Assembly: GCF_018294505.1 (NCBI RefSeq)
Contig: NC_057797.1
Coordinates: forward strand, 122,145,116-122,209,115
Reading direction: 5' to 3'
Source: Triticum aestivum
Lineage: Eukaryota > Streptophyta > Magnoliopsida > Poales > Poaceae
DNA: 64,000 bases
Part shown: positions 46,561 to 56,481 of the stretch, piece after piece
How the letters are laid out: every line of letters begins with the position of its first letter
Position numbering within the stretch: position 1 is the stretch's first letter
Made by a program: the position numbers and the translations under genes
Notes under the pieces: generated by a model
Databases searched by the model: none
The model's input: only the letters and a program-made list of their open reading frames with translations
What the model was told of the DNA's origin: nothing

Positions 46561-47672
46561 TCCATCTCATCCCCTACCGAATTGTGGCATATGTGCCACG
46601 CGTACATAATTATGCCCTAAAAATACCATGGGAAAGGATGGAGGCATAATAAGGACAATGTCTGCAATACAGCTAGACCCTGTCAGGACACTTACATTTC
46701 CTTTTCCTTTTCTTTTTATTTTTCCAGGTTCCTCGCAACCGACGCCACCCTTTCGATGGTACCAAGACCTCTTTCCATGGCCTATTATAAAAACACCGGT
46801 CGATGTTCCTCTTGAAGGACAATATACCAAGGAGAAAAGAAGCATAGACGCATGCCAGAGTACCTGAAGGATCTTTAAAGATCAACTCGTTCGCTTTCAG
46901 GACGCATGCACAACTTTCCCTTGTGTTCGGCATGTAAAATAGCCTTGTTTCTTATTGCACTATTTATATCAATACGTTTTGACGTATCAATCAGACTATA
47001 ATGGAAACAATTTTTAGCCCAAACCTACATGGCATGGCTCATCTCTTAACATATGTTTCCCTGTTTTTATCTGATTATCATGTACACCTCGGTATGGCCT
47101 AAATTGCCAGGGGCTTTATTAAGCCGCGTACATCTTTTAAATATTAAAACAAAATCCGAACACTTTAATAGTGCAATTCGCCGTCCCGAATATAGCCTTA
47201 TATGCATTGGCTCCGAATCATGTCTTTGGTCAATAGTTGGGTTGCCCGGCTCTTGTGCTTCCTACCTTACGTTCTGTCTGATCGGCTAGGGTAATAAAGG
47301 GAGAACTATTGCGGTTGTATTTCTGGTTCACCCAGACAGACACCTTAGTAGAGAAAGCCGAAAACTGACTGTCATGATGCGACGAGAGCTGGTCAGCTAT
47401 TCGGTGACTAAGTATAAATCTTTAGCAATTTTTTCCGCATTATGCGATAGGCCGGCCTCCACCCGGCTGGGCATTCACAACACCCGAGTTTGGATAATCG
47501 AACAATACTAGGGGTTGCGCCCGCACTCCCACTATAAAAATCCTATGGCTAAGTGAGGGCGATAAAGCCGCATAGTCCGATTACCTGGTTCACCGCACTA
47601 ACACCTCCTTCACGGACCAGTACGTTGGGTCAAGTGTGTTTAAGTGTTATCCCGAACACCCCCGTACTACCT
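46561..47672 (+). other. Fatima-like spacer with no pol
   Basis: No RT, RNase H or integrase motif in any frame. The sequence goes straight from the end of protease to AT-rich 3' spacer with AGGGGCTTTATTAAGCC-type blocks. It ends in TACCT, the target site of the solo LTR. Confidence 0.65.
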
Positions 47673-48258
47673 TGATACGTCTCTAACGTATCTATAATTT
47701 TTCATTGTTCCAAGCTATTATATTATCCATCTAGGATGTTTTATATGCTATTTTATATGATTTTTGGGACTAACCTATTAACCTAGAGCCCAGTGCCAGT
47801 TTCTATTTTTTTACTTGTTTTTGAGTTTTACAGAAAAGGAATACCAAACGGAGTCCAATTGACGTGCCAATTTTTGATGACTTTTTATGGACCAAGAGAA
47901 GCCCCCGAAGTAAAAGAGTTGGGCCAGAAGAGTCCCGGGCCGTCCACAAGGGTGGGGGCGCGCCCTACCCCCCGGCACGCCGCCCAATCTCGTGGATGAC
48001 TCGGGCACCTCCCTGACTTGTTCCCGACGCCAAAGATTCCTATAAATACTGAAACCTCTAGAAAATAACCTAGATCGGGAGTTCCGCTGCTGCAAGCCTC
48101 TGTAGCCACCAAAAACCAATCGGGACTTTGTTCCGGCACCCTGTCGGAGGGGGGATCCATCACCAGTGGCCATCTTCATCATCCCGGTGCTCTCCTTGAC
48201 AAGGAGGGAGTAGTTCACCCTCGGGGCTGAGGGTATGTACCAGTAGCTATGTGTTAGA

Positions 48259-48291
<33 letters not shown>

Positions 48292-49371
48292 TGTGTTCTT
48301 GATTTGGCACGATCTTGATGTATCACAAGATTTGCTATTATAGTTGGATCTTATGATGTTTCTCCCCCTCTACTCTCTTGTAATGGATTGAGTTTTCCCT
48401 TTGAAGTTAGCTTATCGGAGTGAGTCTTTAAGGATTTGAGAACACTTGATGTATGTCTTGCATGTGCTTATCTGTGGTGACAATGGGATATTCACGTGAT
48501 CGACTTGATGTATGTTTTGGTGATCAACTTGCGAGTTCCGTGACCTCGTGAACTTATGCATAGGGGTTGGCACACGCTTTCGTCTTGACTCTTCGTTAGA
48601 AACTTTGGGGGCACTCTTTGAAGTTCTTTGTGTTGCTTGAATAGATGAATCTGAGATTGTGTGATGCATATCGTATAATCATACCCATGGATACTTGAGG
48701 TGACATTGGAGTATCTAGATGACATTAGGGTTTTGGTTGATTTGCGTCTTAAGGTGTTATTCTAGTACGAACTCTAGGATAGATCGAAGGGAAAGAATAG
48801 CTTCATGTTATTTTACTACGGACTCTTGAATAGATCGATCAGAAAGGATAACTTTGAGGTGGTTTCATACCCTACAATAATCTCTTCGTTTGTTCTCCAC
48901 TATTAGGGACTTTGGAGTGACTCTTTGTTGCATGTTGAGGGATAGTTATATGATCCAATTATGTTATTATTGTTGAGAGAACATGCACCAGTGAAAGTAT
49001 GCACCCTAGGCCTTATTTCAACGCATTGCAATACCGTTTGTGCTCACTTTTATCATTAGTTACCTTACTGTTTTTATATTTTCAGATTACAAAAACCTAT
49101 ATCTACCATGCATATTGCACTTGTATCACCATCTCTTCGCCGAACTAGTGACCTATACAATTTACCATTGTATTGGGTGTGTTCGGGACACAAGAGACTC
49201 TTTGCTATTTGGTTGCAGGGTTGTTTGAGAGAGACCATCTTCATCCTAAGCCTCGCACGTATTGATAAACCTTAGGTCATCCACTTGAGGGAAATTTGCT
49301 ATTGTCCTACAAACCTCTGCACTTGGAGGCCCAACAACGTCTACAAGCTGAAGGTTGTGTAGTAGACATCA
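47673..49371 (+). mobile_element. Solo LTR of an Athila-type (Sabrina/WHAM-like) element
   Basis: 1,699 bp, TGATACGTCTCTAACGTATC ... GTGTAGTAGACATCA, with exact 5-bp target duplications TACCT at 47668-47672 and 49372-49376. No internal region remains. This is the product of recombination between two LTRs. It contains a (CT)n tract at about 48257-48292. Confidence 0.95.
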
Positions 49372-49550
49372 TACCTACGTGGGGGCTGAAGCCGACGACT
49401 GGCCAACTCTCAGATATCATAAACAGCCGCACATGAGGAGATATTTTAAAGTAAAATAAGCAATATATCATACATAAGCCTTGTCTCATGATACAAGATT
49501 GGACAACATAAATACATTCATTCAAAAATGATGTCCTTCGAACATTGGCC

Positions 49551-51194
49551 CTATAGAATGCGGGATCCTTTCAGGACATCATCAAAGTACCGCTCCGGCG
49601 TGCGATGCTCTTTTCCAGTGGACGGTCCCTCGGTTGCAAGCTTGACGGCATCCATCTTCGCCCATTGCACCTTGAAGCGGGCGAAGGCCATCCGCGCACC
49701 TTCAATACAGACCGACCGCTTCACGGCATCAAGCCGAGGGCAGGCGCTGACCATCTGCTTGACGAGACCGAAGTAGCTACTAGGCATGGGTTCGGCGGGC
49801 CAAAGATGGATTATCAAATCCCTTATGGCCAATTCAGCCACCTTGTGTAGTTCTGTCCATTGCTTCAGCTAATCATTGAGGGGCACAGGATGCTCTGGTG
49901 CAAGGTACTGCGACCAGAATAGCTTCTCCGTTGAGCTCCCCTCTGCGGCCCGGAAGACCTCTGCGGCATCAGCAACACTCCGGGGCAGGTCCGCAAACAC
50001 TCCTGGAGAACTCCAAATCCGGGTTAGAAAGATGTACCTTTTCTTCACAAATTTGCTCTACAGGTTGAAGGCCTTACCCGCCTTAATTTGCCTTGCCTCC
50101 TGGATCTCCTGGACAGCGCTTTGGGCTTCCACCCGGGCTTCTTCTGCAATTTGGAGTGCCTTGGCAAGTTCGGAATTTTGCTCTGAACTCTTGCGCTCTA
50201 AGGACTCGCATTTGCCTATGGCATCCTTGAGCTCTTGCTGGACTTCCTCCACCCGTGATTCATGTTTAAGGCGGGGGGCTCGTTCCTCCTCCACCTCCTT
50301 CTTGGCCTCAGAAAGCGCACTCTTGAGGGCCTCGACCTCAGACGTGTCAGATGCAAACATAATTATGAAACTCATTGAGATACTACATCATAGCTGGCAT
50401 CGTTTCAGACGTGCTTCGGTATTACATACCTTGCTTTTCTTCTAACATCCTCCTTAGCTCGGATGCTTCGGCGGCATGGGCAGCTGATGCCTGTTTTGTA
50501 GCCTGTTTGTTCAAACAGATATGTATGTTAACCTCCTGCGTGAGTTATTAGATCCTCTGTTTGGTTTTTCTTTCTGAATACCGAACAGAGTCTCAGGGGC
50601 TACTATCTATACACATGCGTTCTTTCTATACGGTTGAAAGATACTGTAAGGCACATACCTCAAAGCCTCTTAAAAGGCAAGTGTAGGATTCGCTCAGTCC
50701 GCTTTTCACGGACTGAACCTTTTCAATCACCATACCCATAAGGGCATGATGTTCTTCCACAATGGTGGCGCTTTGAAGCGCTCTCACGAAAGTGTCCGGC
50801 GCCTCCTCATTGATAGAGGTCACTGGTATAGTAGGCATGCCCCCTTCTCGAGAAAAGGGTTGCTCCTCTAACTTCAGAACTGTGTGGGTTTCCGGAATGA
50901 CATTTGGTTGGGGGCCAAACTTGACATGGTCCCCGTCTCCTGTCTCCATGGGGGTCGGTTCCCCCGTGTTCTTGGCAGCCTCCGGCACCTCTCCCTGTTC
51001 CGAAACGGTCCTTTGGGACAACACCTCGGTGTTATCCGCGGTAGTGGGGGAGGAAGCTGGTGGATGCGAATCGCTCTCCATTATGTTCAGACCTAGCGAA
51101 TTCTTGGAAGAGGAGGATTGTTGGGGAAGGACCTTAACCGGACTGCAGCATACAATTTAAATGCATTACAACTATAAGCTAGAAAAGCCAAACA

Positions 51195-51230
<36 letters not shown>

Positions 51231-52576
51231 CACACATGTGAGTACTTATGATCCGGCCAGGGGCTTCAGCCTGGGGCGCCACTCATCGGCGTCTGACTCG
51301 GAGTCATCCGTAAGGGAGGTCCTCGCTTTCTTGGACACTTCCGCCTCTAGATCGGCGGAAGCTGCCCTCTTCTTCTTCTCCCCCTTGGGTGGGGGATCGC
51401 TCTTTTCCTCCTCCTGTTTCTCTTCGCCAGGGGAGGAGAGAGTTTCGGTGTCTTCAGACACTACGTCTGAGGCACCTTTACGGCGAAGGCCACTCTTGGC
51501 CACCTTGCCCTTCTCCTTGGCCTTCATTTCCAGCGCCTGGTACGGCGCCGAGACTAGCATCCTCGTCAACAGAGGAATAGCTTTGTCTTCGGTTAGCGGA
51601 GCCGGACAGTGAATCCGTTCCACTTTCTTGGTCCAGCCCTGTAAAAGAAAATGGAGAGTTTAGTGTGCTCCTTTGGCTCACAAAGTAATGTTACCAAAGA
51701 ACTTACAGGGGTCGTAGAGTGGGCGTTGTCGTAGCCGAGGTCTTCGGTTGTCTCCGGCCATGACTTCTAGTTCTTGAAGAGCAGCTTCCACATGTCTTCG
51801 TGCTTCATGCCGAAGAACCGCTACAGGGTCCGGGGACCGGCCGGGTCGAACTTCCATATGGGCTCTTGACGCGCCTGACAGGGGAGTATCCGGCGGAAGA
51901 GCATTACTTGTAGCACGCTGGCAAGGCTGGTATTTTTGTCTACCATGCTCTTGATGCACTTCTCTAGCATCGTTACCTCATCAGACGACTCCCAGTCCAG
52001 GCCCTTGTTGAGCCAGGATGTCAGCCGCATTGGGGGCCCGGACTTGAACTCCGTGGGAGCAGCCCATGTGGAGTCACGAGGCTCTATGACATAGAACCAC
52101 CCCTGCTTCCATCCCTTCACGGTCTCCATGAAGGTGCCCTTGGGCCAAGTGACATTGGGTAGTTTGTTCACCATAGCACCACCGCAATCCGCATGCTGGC
52201 CGTCCACCACTTTCGGCTTCACATTGAAGACCTTGAGCCATAGGCCGAAGTGGGGGGAAACACGGAGGAATGCCTCACATACGGCGATGAACGCCGAAAT
52301 GTTGAGGAAAGAATTTGGGCCTAGATCATGAAAATCTAACCCGTAGTAGAACATGAGGCTGCGAACGAAAGGGTGAAAGGGAAACCCCAGTCCGCGAAGA
52401 AAATGAGGGATGAACACTACCCTCTCGCTGGGCTTTGGATTGGGGATGATCTACTTTTTGGTTAGAAGCCGGTGGGCAATTTCCTTGGCCGGATACCCCG
52501 CTTCTCAAAGTTCCTTGATGTTTTTCTCTGTGACGGAGGAGGCCATCCACTTCCCATGCGCTCCAGATCCGGACAT
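49551..52576 (-). pseudogene. Antisense accessory gene of the Fatima-like element
   Basis: Minus strand, starting MSGSGAHGKWMAS at 52576. After two early stops, a frame at 52417-51821 carries the PF04195-type core: FLRGLGFPFHPFVRSLMFYY, DLGPNSFLNISAFIAVCEAF and WKQGWFYVIEPRDSTW. Further exon-like frames lie at 51623-51246 (Lys/Glu-rich), 51081-50626, 50375-50058 (coiled coil: SALSEAKKEVEEERA) and 49841-49551. It stands in the same place and orientation as the gene at 4493-8059, but is more damaged. Function unknown. Confidence 0.72.
51194..51230. repeat. (TA)n microsatellite
   Basis: TA run with a single TG interruption, in an intron-like part of the antisense gene. Confidence 0.92.
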
Positions 52577-53110
52577 GGCTGGAGTACTTTCTGGGAACAG
52601 AGTGTATTGAAGCTTGAGCGCTAGAGCTTGAGGGCGGATGGACTGAGGAAGGGGAAGGCGTGGGGTAAAAAGGGGGAATCTTATCTCCTTATAAAGGCAG
52701 TAAATACCATGTGTCCCCCACGAGCCTTAAAGCTCGCCTATTTTCAAGGGGTCATGCGAAACGACATCGTTGGGTTTCCCATACCCGTATTGACGAGAAT
52801 CCCGTAATAAGGGGGCACGATCTCTGCTTTGACAAGACGTCTTGTCGGTGGTTGCGTATCGAAACGCAAAATGGGAAGCCGAAAAACGGTTTGAAATAAT
52901 ATAATGGCCGGACGTAACGTCTTACCAGTGCAATCTTCGGAGGACAGAACTTATCTATATTCTAATTCAGAGGTATGACTGTTGTACAGAGCCGGATATA
53001 GTACTGATGATCAACTGCTTTGAATAATTCGGAGGAGGAACCCGCCTTGCAATGCCAAAGACAATCTGCGCGCCGGACACATCGTCATTGAAGACTGGTT
53101 CAGGGGCTAT
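52577..53110 (+). other. Region between the antisense gene and the 3' LTR
   Basis: No coding frame on the plus strand. Ends GGTTCAGGGGCTAT, the polypurine tract of the Fatima-like element. On the minus strand this is where the antisense promoter should be. No clear TATA box was picked out. Confidence 0.55.
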
Positions 53111-53578
53111 TGAGGGAGTCCTGGATTATGGGGTCCTCGGGTGTCCGAGCAACATGATGTGGGCTGGACAGATGGGCCGTGAAGATACAAGATAGAAGGC
53201 CTTCCCTCGTGTCCGGATGGGACTCTCCTTGGCGTGGAATGCAAGCTTAGTGTGCGGATATGAATATTCCTTTCTCTATAAACCAACCTTGTACAACCCG
53301 AGCCCCCTCCGGTGTCTATATAAACCGAAGGGTTTAGTCCGTAGAGACAATCATAATCATACAGGCTAGACATCTAGGGTTTAGCCATTATGATCTCGTG
53401 GTAGATCAACTCTTGTAACCCTTATACTCATTGTCAATCAAGCAGGATGTAGGGTATTACCTCCAGCAAGAGGGCCCAAACCTGGGTAAACATCGTGTCC
53501 CTTGTCTCCTGTTACCATCAATCCTTAGACATACAGTTCGTGACCCCCACCCGAGATCTGCCGGTTTTGACACCGACA
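53111..53578 (+). repeat. 3' LTR of the Fatima-like element
   Basis: 468 bp, TGAGGGAGTCCTGGATTA ... GGTTTTGACACCGACA. It has TGTCTATATAAACC near 53314-53327, then GCATG as the right target site. Confidence 0.93.
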
Positions 53579-53730
53579 GCATGCATCATGATTAATTTTT
53601 GCCAGGGCTACTGTTGGTGGCCTTTCTATTTGAATATGGACGGAGTGGAGTAGTACTATCTTTACCTTAGCCTCGTAGGGCTCTCCTAGCGCCTAGCCTT
53701 GCCTCCCCGCCTCGCCCACCGGATCCCTCC

Positions 53731-54640
53731 ATGGATAATCCCTTAGATCCCAAGATCCCACCGGCTACCCTCTCGCTGCGGCCCGTAGCACTGCCGCCTT
53801 TGAGCAAAACCCACATGTGTTTTAGAGGGGATCCATTGCTCTGGAATCACAGATCGGTGGCGCCGGAGGACATGTCAGGGCAGCATTTTAGGTGGTGAGC
53901 AGCAAGGGCAAATTGGATCGAGGAAGCATCGCATCGATTGGAGAGAAGTTCCAAGGAGCTGCGCCTGGCGCAACACAGGGCAGAGGTGCAAGTCGATCTC
54001 AGGGGAGAGATTCTGAGGGATTTCAACATCTGGCAGCGTCGCATTGATTTAGAGCTAGGGTTAATGGCAGAGATCATATTCACAGTGTCAACTTTGGAGG
54101 AAAGAACGTGCATGCCTGCGGAATGGCATGAGAAGCCGGTGCAATTGTTCAAATGGGTGGTAGGAGAAGCCAAATCGCCGGACAAGCTGCGGCGGCGCCA
54201 CTGGGCATGCATCGTAGGCGAGGTGAGCTACTCTCCTTCCACGCCAGCAATGCAGTGACCTACTCGGTTGCTGCTGCAGTGAACTTTCGACGCCATGGCG
54301 GTTTGCAACTGTGACAACCACTCCATCTATATGTATTGTATTCCTGTGAAAATACTTGGTCATTTGGAAAAAGATGGTAATTTATTTATCATGTTTGGTC
54401 GTGACAATCACCTGAAGCCACAACCAGAAGTCTCCATCGTGTAATACTTAGGGTTGATCGCACAAATAGACGGTCGGTCAGACCCGCGACACGCATCGGC
54501 TTGGTCTGACATGTATGAGTAGTTATACATCACTGACTTGTGCGACCGTATTTGACCAGTAGTACTTGAAATTTGTGTTCCAGGAAACTCATCGGGAGCC
54601 GTTTCGGGCCTCGAAACCAAAACCATCAATTAATCTTTAG
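53731..54640 (+). pseudogene. Unknown two-exon gene model with one in-frame stop
   Basis: ATG at 53731 opens a frame MDNPLDPKIPPATLSL. TGA at 53896-53898 (codon 56) interrupts it, and the same frame then continues to 54222 (LERSSKELRLAQHRAEVQVD, WEHKPVQ-like C-terminal part). AG/GTGAGC at 54222-54223 is an excellent plant donor, TTTGTGTTCCAG ends at 54583 as an acceptor, and phase is kept: exon 2 (54584-54640) adds 18 residues and a TAG stop. Total would be about 183 residues. I recognise no domain; Trp-, Arg- and Leu-rich helices are present. It lies outside any transposon I can delimit. Confidence 0.45.
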
Positions 54641-54748
54641 CTTGTTCCCATCACATTCCAAAGTGTACAGTATACTTAAGTGCAAACCTACTCACACCCT
54701 AGTACGTATCAAACATGAACATGTTCCCACTTCCCACTATGCGGGTTT

Positions 54749-54779
54749 TAGTACTAGTGCTAGTACTAGGTTATAAAAA
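54749..54779 (+). promoter_or_regulatory. Palindrome and TATA box before the 54855 gene
   Basis: A perfect 9-bp inverted repeat with a 2-base spacer (TAGTACTAG-TG-CTAGTACTA, 54749-54768), then TATAAAAA at 54772-54779, 76 bases before the ATG. The downstream leader is CT-rich, as in plant genes. Confidence 0.55.
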
Positions 54780-54854
54780 GGGGAACTAGTACCTAGCCAA
54801 AAATCACTCTACCTCTTCCTCCTCATAAGTCTTTCTTGTTCTTCCATCCTTGCC

Positions 54855-55206
54855 ATGGCCGGTGTGCAGAGCTGTAGGTCAAGAACTACTCATAACAAGG
54901 GAGCGGCAACCAAGGCCGTGGAAAAAAAGAGAGGGCTCGCCGCCTCGCAGAGACCTCGAAAGATCTCTCACGAACAGGCGAGGGCTCCCAGGGGCGCCCT
55001 AACCACGAAGGCGAGTGCTCCCATGAGCGCTCTAGCCGCGGAGGTGAGGGCTACCAGGTGTGCCCTATCCGCGGAGGCGAACATGCTGAGTTGGCGGTGC
55101 TGGAGTCATTATCCCTCGACGACATGCTTGATCAGCTCTATAAGTAGGAGGAGTTCATCGACGGCTTGATGGAGCTGTTGAAGGAGATCCTCGATGACAT
55201 GCCCGC
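54855..55206 (+). pseudogene. Unknown gene, 3' end cut by the Fatima-like LTR
   Basis: ATG in GCCATGGCC context (54855), MAGVQSCRSRTTHNKG, a basic N-terminus, then three 11-residue repeats (54978-55076). A one-base change near 55080 shifts the frame. In the shifted frame an acidic helical stretch continues (AELAVLESLSLDDMLDQLY, a TAG stop, then EEFIDGLMELLKEILDDM) up to the LTR at 55207. So the gene carries a frameshift, a stop and a truncation. I do not recognise the family. Confidence 0.5.
54978..55076 (+). repeat. Three 33-bp coding repeats
   Basis: Units 54978-55010, 55011-55043 and 55044-55076 encode ARAPRGALTTK, ASAPMSALAAE and VRATRCALSAE. The period is a multiple of three, so the frame is kept. 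Confidence 0.85.
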
Positions 55207-55453
55207 TGTCGATGTCAAAACCGATAGATCTCGGGTAGGGGGTCCCGAACTGTGCGTCTAAGGATTGAAGGTAACATGAGGCGGGGGACACGATATTTAC
55301 CCAGGTTCGGGCCCTCTTGATGGAGGTAATACCCTACTTCCTGCTTGATTGACTTTGATGAGTATAGGGGTTACAAGAGTTGATCTACCTCGAGATCGTA
55401 ATGGCTAAACCATAGATGTCTAGCATGTATGATTATGATTGCCTCTACAAACC

Positions 55454-55566
55454 GATCCCAAGCGGAAATATCACAAGTACCGCCACGCCCTGGGCCGTCA
55501 CAAGGAAAACTATATCCAAAATCCTTTTTATCCGGCATTAATTTGGAACCGCGTGCATCTAAAGCC
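55454..55566 (-). pseudogene. psaB: psaB fragment (photosystem I P700 apoprotein A2)
   Basis: The minus-strand translation contains [18 protein letters not shown] and continues [18 protein letters not shown], identical as far as I recall to plastid PsaB, including the [12 protein letters not shown] iron-sulphur ligand loop. About 37 codons with no stop. It is a fragment without expression context. Confidence 0.9.
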
Positions 55567-55636
55567 AAAAGATGGATGCATATGTTGTGTTTCATTTTGC
55601 TAAATGATATCAATTAAATGGTGTATCAATTCCATA

Positions 55637-55761
55637 AATTGCGAAGACGAAAGATTTTGCCAAAAATGCGGGGTAGATTTGTGGATTCTCGGATACGAAG
55701 ATATCAAATGGGATACATCAAACTCGCATGTCCCGTGACTCATGTGTGGTATTTGAAAGGT
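55637..55761 (+). pseudogene. rpoC1: rpoC1 fragment, N-terminal zinc region (plastid RNA polymerase beta')
   Basis: Plus-strand codons give [13 protein letters not shown], then after a one-base loss near 55670 [20 protein letters not shown] and THVWYLKG. These are the zinc-binding residues and following strand of grass plastid RpoC1. Confidence 0.9.
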
Positions 55762-55849
55762 ATTTCCCATACAATGGGTTCTTTTTCCCAAATTTTCCTT
55801 TTAGCAATCCTTACATTAGAAGTGGCGCGTTTCGTGATTAAATCGCAAA
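55761..55849 (-). pseudogene. rpoC1: rpoC1 fragment, second region, opposite orientation
   Basis: The minus-strand translation gives [20 protein letters not shown] then EPIVWEI, which in grass RpoC1 lies some 300 residues beyond the first fragment. The two pieces meet head to head at about 55761. Confidence 0.88.
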
Positions 55850-56481
55850 GGTTTATATAGACACCGGAGGGGGCTAGGGTTGTACAAGGTCGGTTTATAG
55901 GGGATGGAAACCATACATCCGGACGTCAAGCTTGCCACACACGCAAAGGAGAGTCTTGTCTGGACACGGGGGGGGGGGGGAGTCTTCTATCTTGTATCTT
56001 CACGGCCAAGCAGTCCGTCCCACGTCACATGTCCCAGATGCCCAGGGACCCCCTAATCCAGGACTCCCTCAGTAGCCCCCAAACCAGGCTTCAATGACGA
56101 TATGACCGGCGCCCAGATTATCTTCAACATTACAAGGTGGGTTCCTCCTCCGAACACTTCAAAGCAATTTGATAAAAAGGAACTGTATTCGGCTTTTCAG
56201 TGATGACGATGTATCCGGCTTACACCTTCAGCTTCGCAAAGTGGGCTCCCCCTGGTGCTTCGGAAAGCTTCGTCTTCACATTAAATATAATACCCTTTAG
56301 CTTCTGTGCCGCCATCGCCTGGGATTCCACGTGTCAGACGAATATGAAGGGTCCTAGCATTTTTATAGATAACACCCTGACAGCATATGGAAGGCATTTA
56401 TTTAAGGAGACTGGATCTTAGATGCCATTCTCAACCAAGCGAGGAAATCCTTAGAGCTGGCCACAGAAAAACCGCACTAGC

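Larger units (their letters stand above)
33373..53578 (+). mobile_element. Fatima-like Gypsy element (gag-protease type) with two nested insertions
   Basis: LTRs at 33373-33845 and 53111-53578. Flanks are ACATG and GCATG, a target duplication with one mismatch. The internal region has gag and protease on the plus strand, no RT or integrase, and an antisense gene before the 3' LTR. Without the nested Athila-type element (33875-43292) and the solo LTR (47673-49371) it is about 9.1 kb. By hand alignment the LTRs differ at roughly 37 of 465 positions, about 8%. The family name is from memory of the TGAGGGAGTCCTGGATTA terminus. Confidence 0.88.
55454..55849. other. Plastid-derived mosaic insertion (NUPT)
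   Basis: 396 bp inside the LTR made of at least three plastid pieces: psaB on the minus strand (55454-55566), 70 unplaced bases, rpoC1 on the plus strand (about 55637-55761) and another part of rpoC1 on the minus strand (55761-55849). In the plastid genome psaB and rpoC1 are separate genes, and the two rpoC1 parts are hundreds of codons apart. The pieces must have been joined before or during insertion. Confidence 0.88.
55207..56071 (-). repeat. 3' LTR of the second Fatima-like element, with an insertion
   Basis: Read on the plus strand it runs TGTCGATGTCAAAACC ... CAGGACTCCCTCA. It is 865 bp against about 470 for its relatives because 396 bp of plastid DNA sits between CTCTACAAACC and GGTTTATATAGAC. 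A G run of about 13 bases is at 55968-55980. Confidence 0.9.

Noticed and set aside
55454..55849. psaB and rpoC1 as genuine genes or a plastid contig
   Set aside because: Only short pieces in conflicting orientations, flanked on both sides by nuclear LTR sequence.
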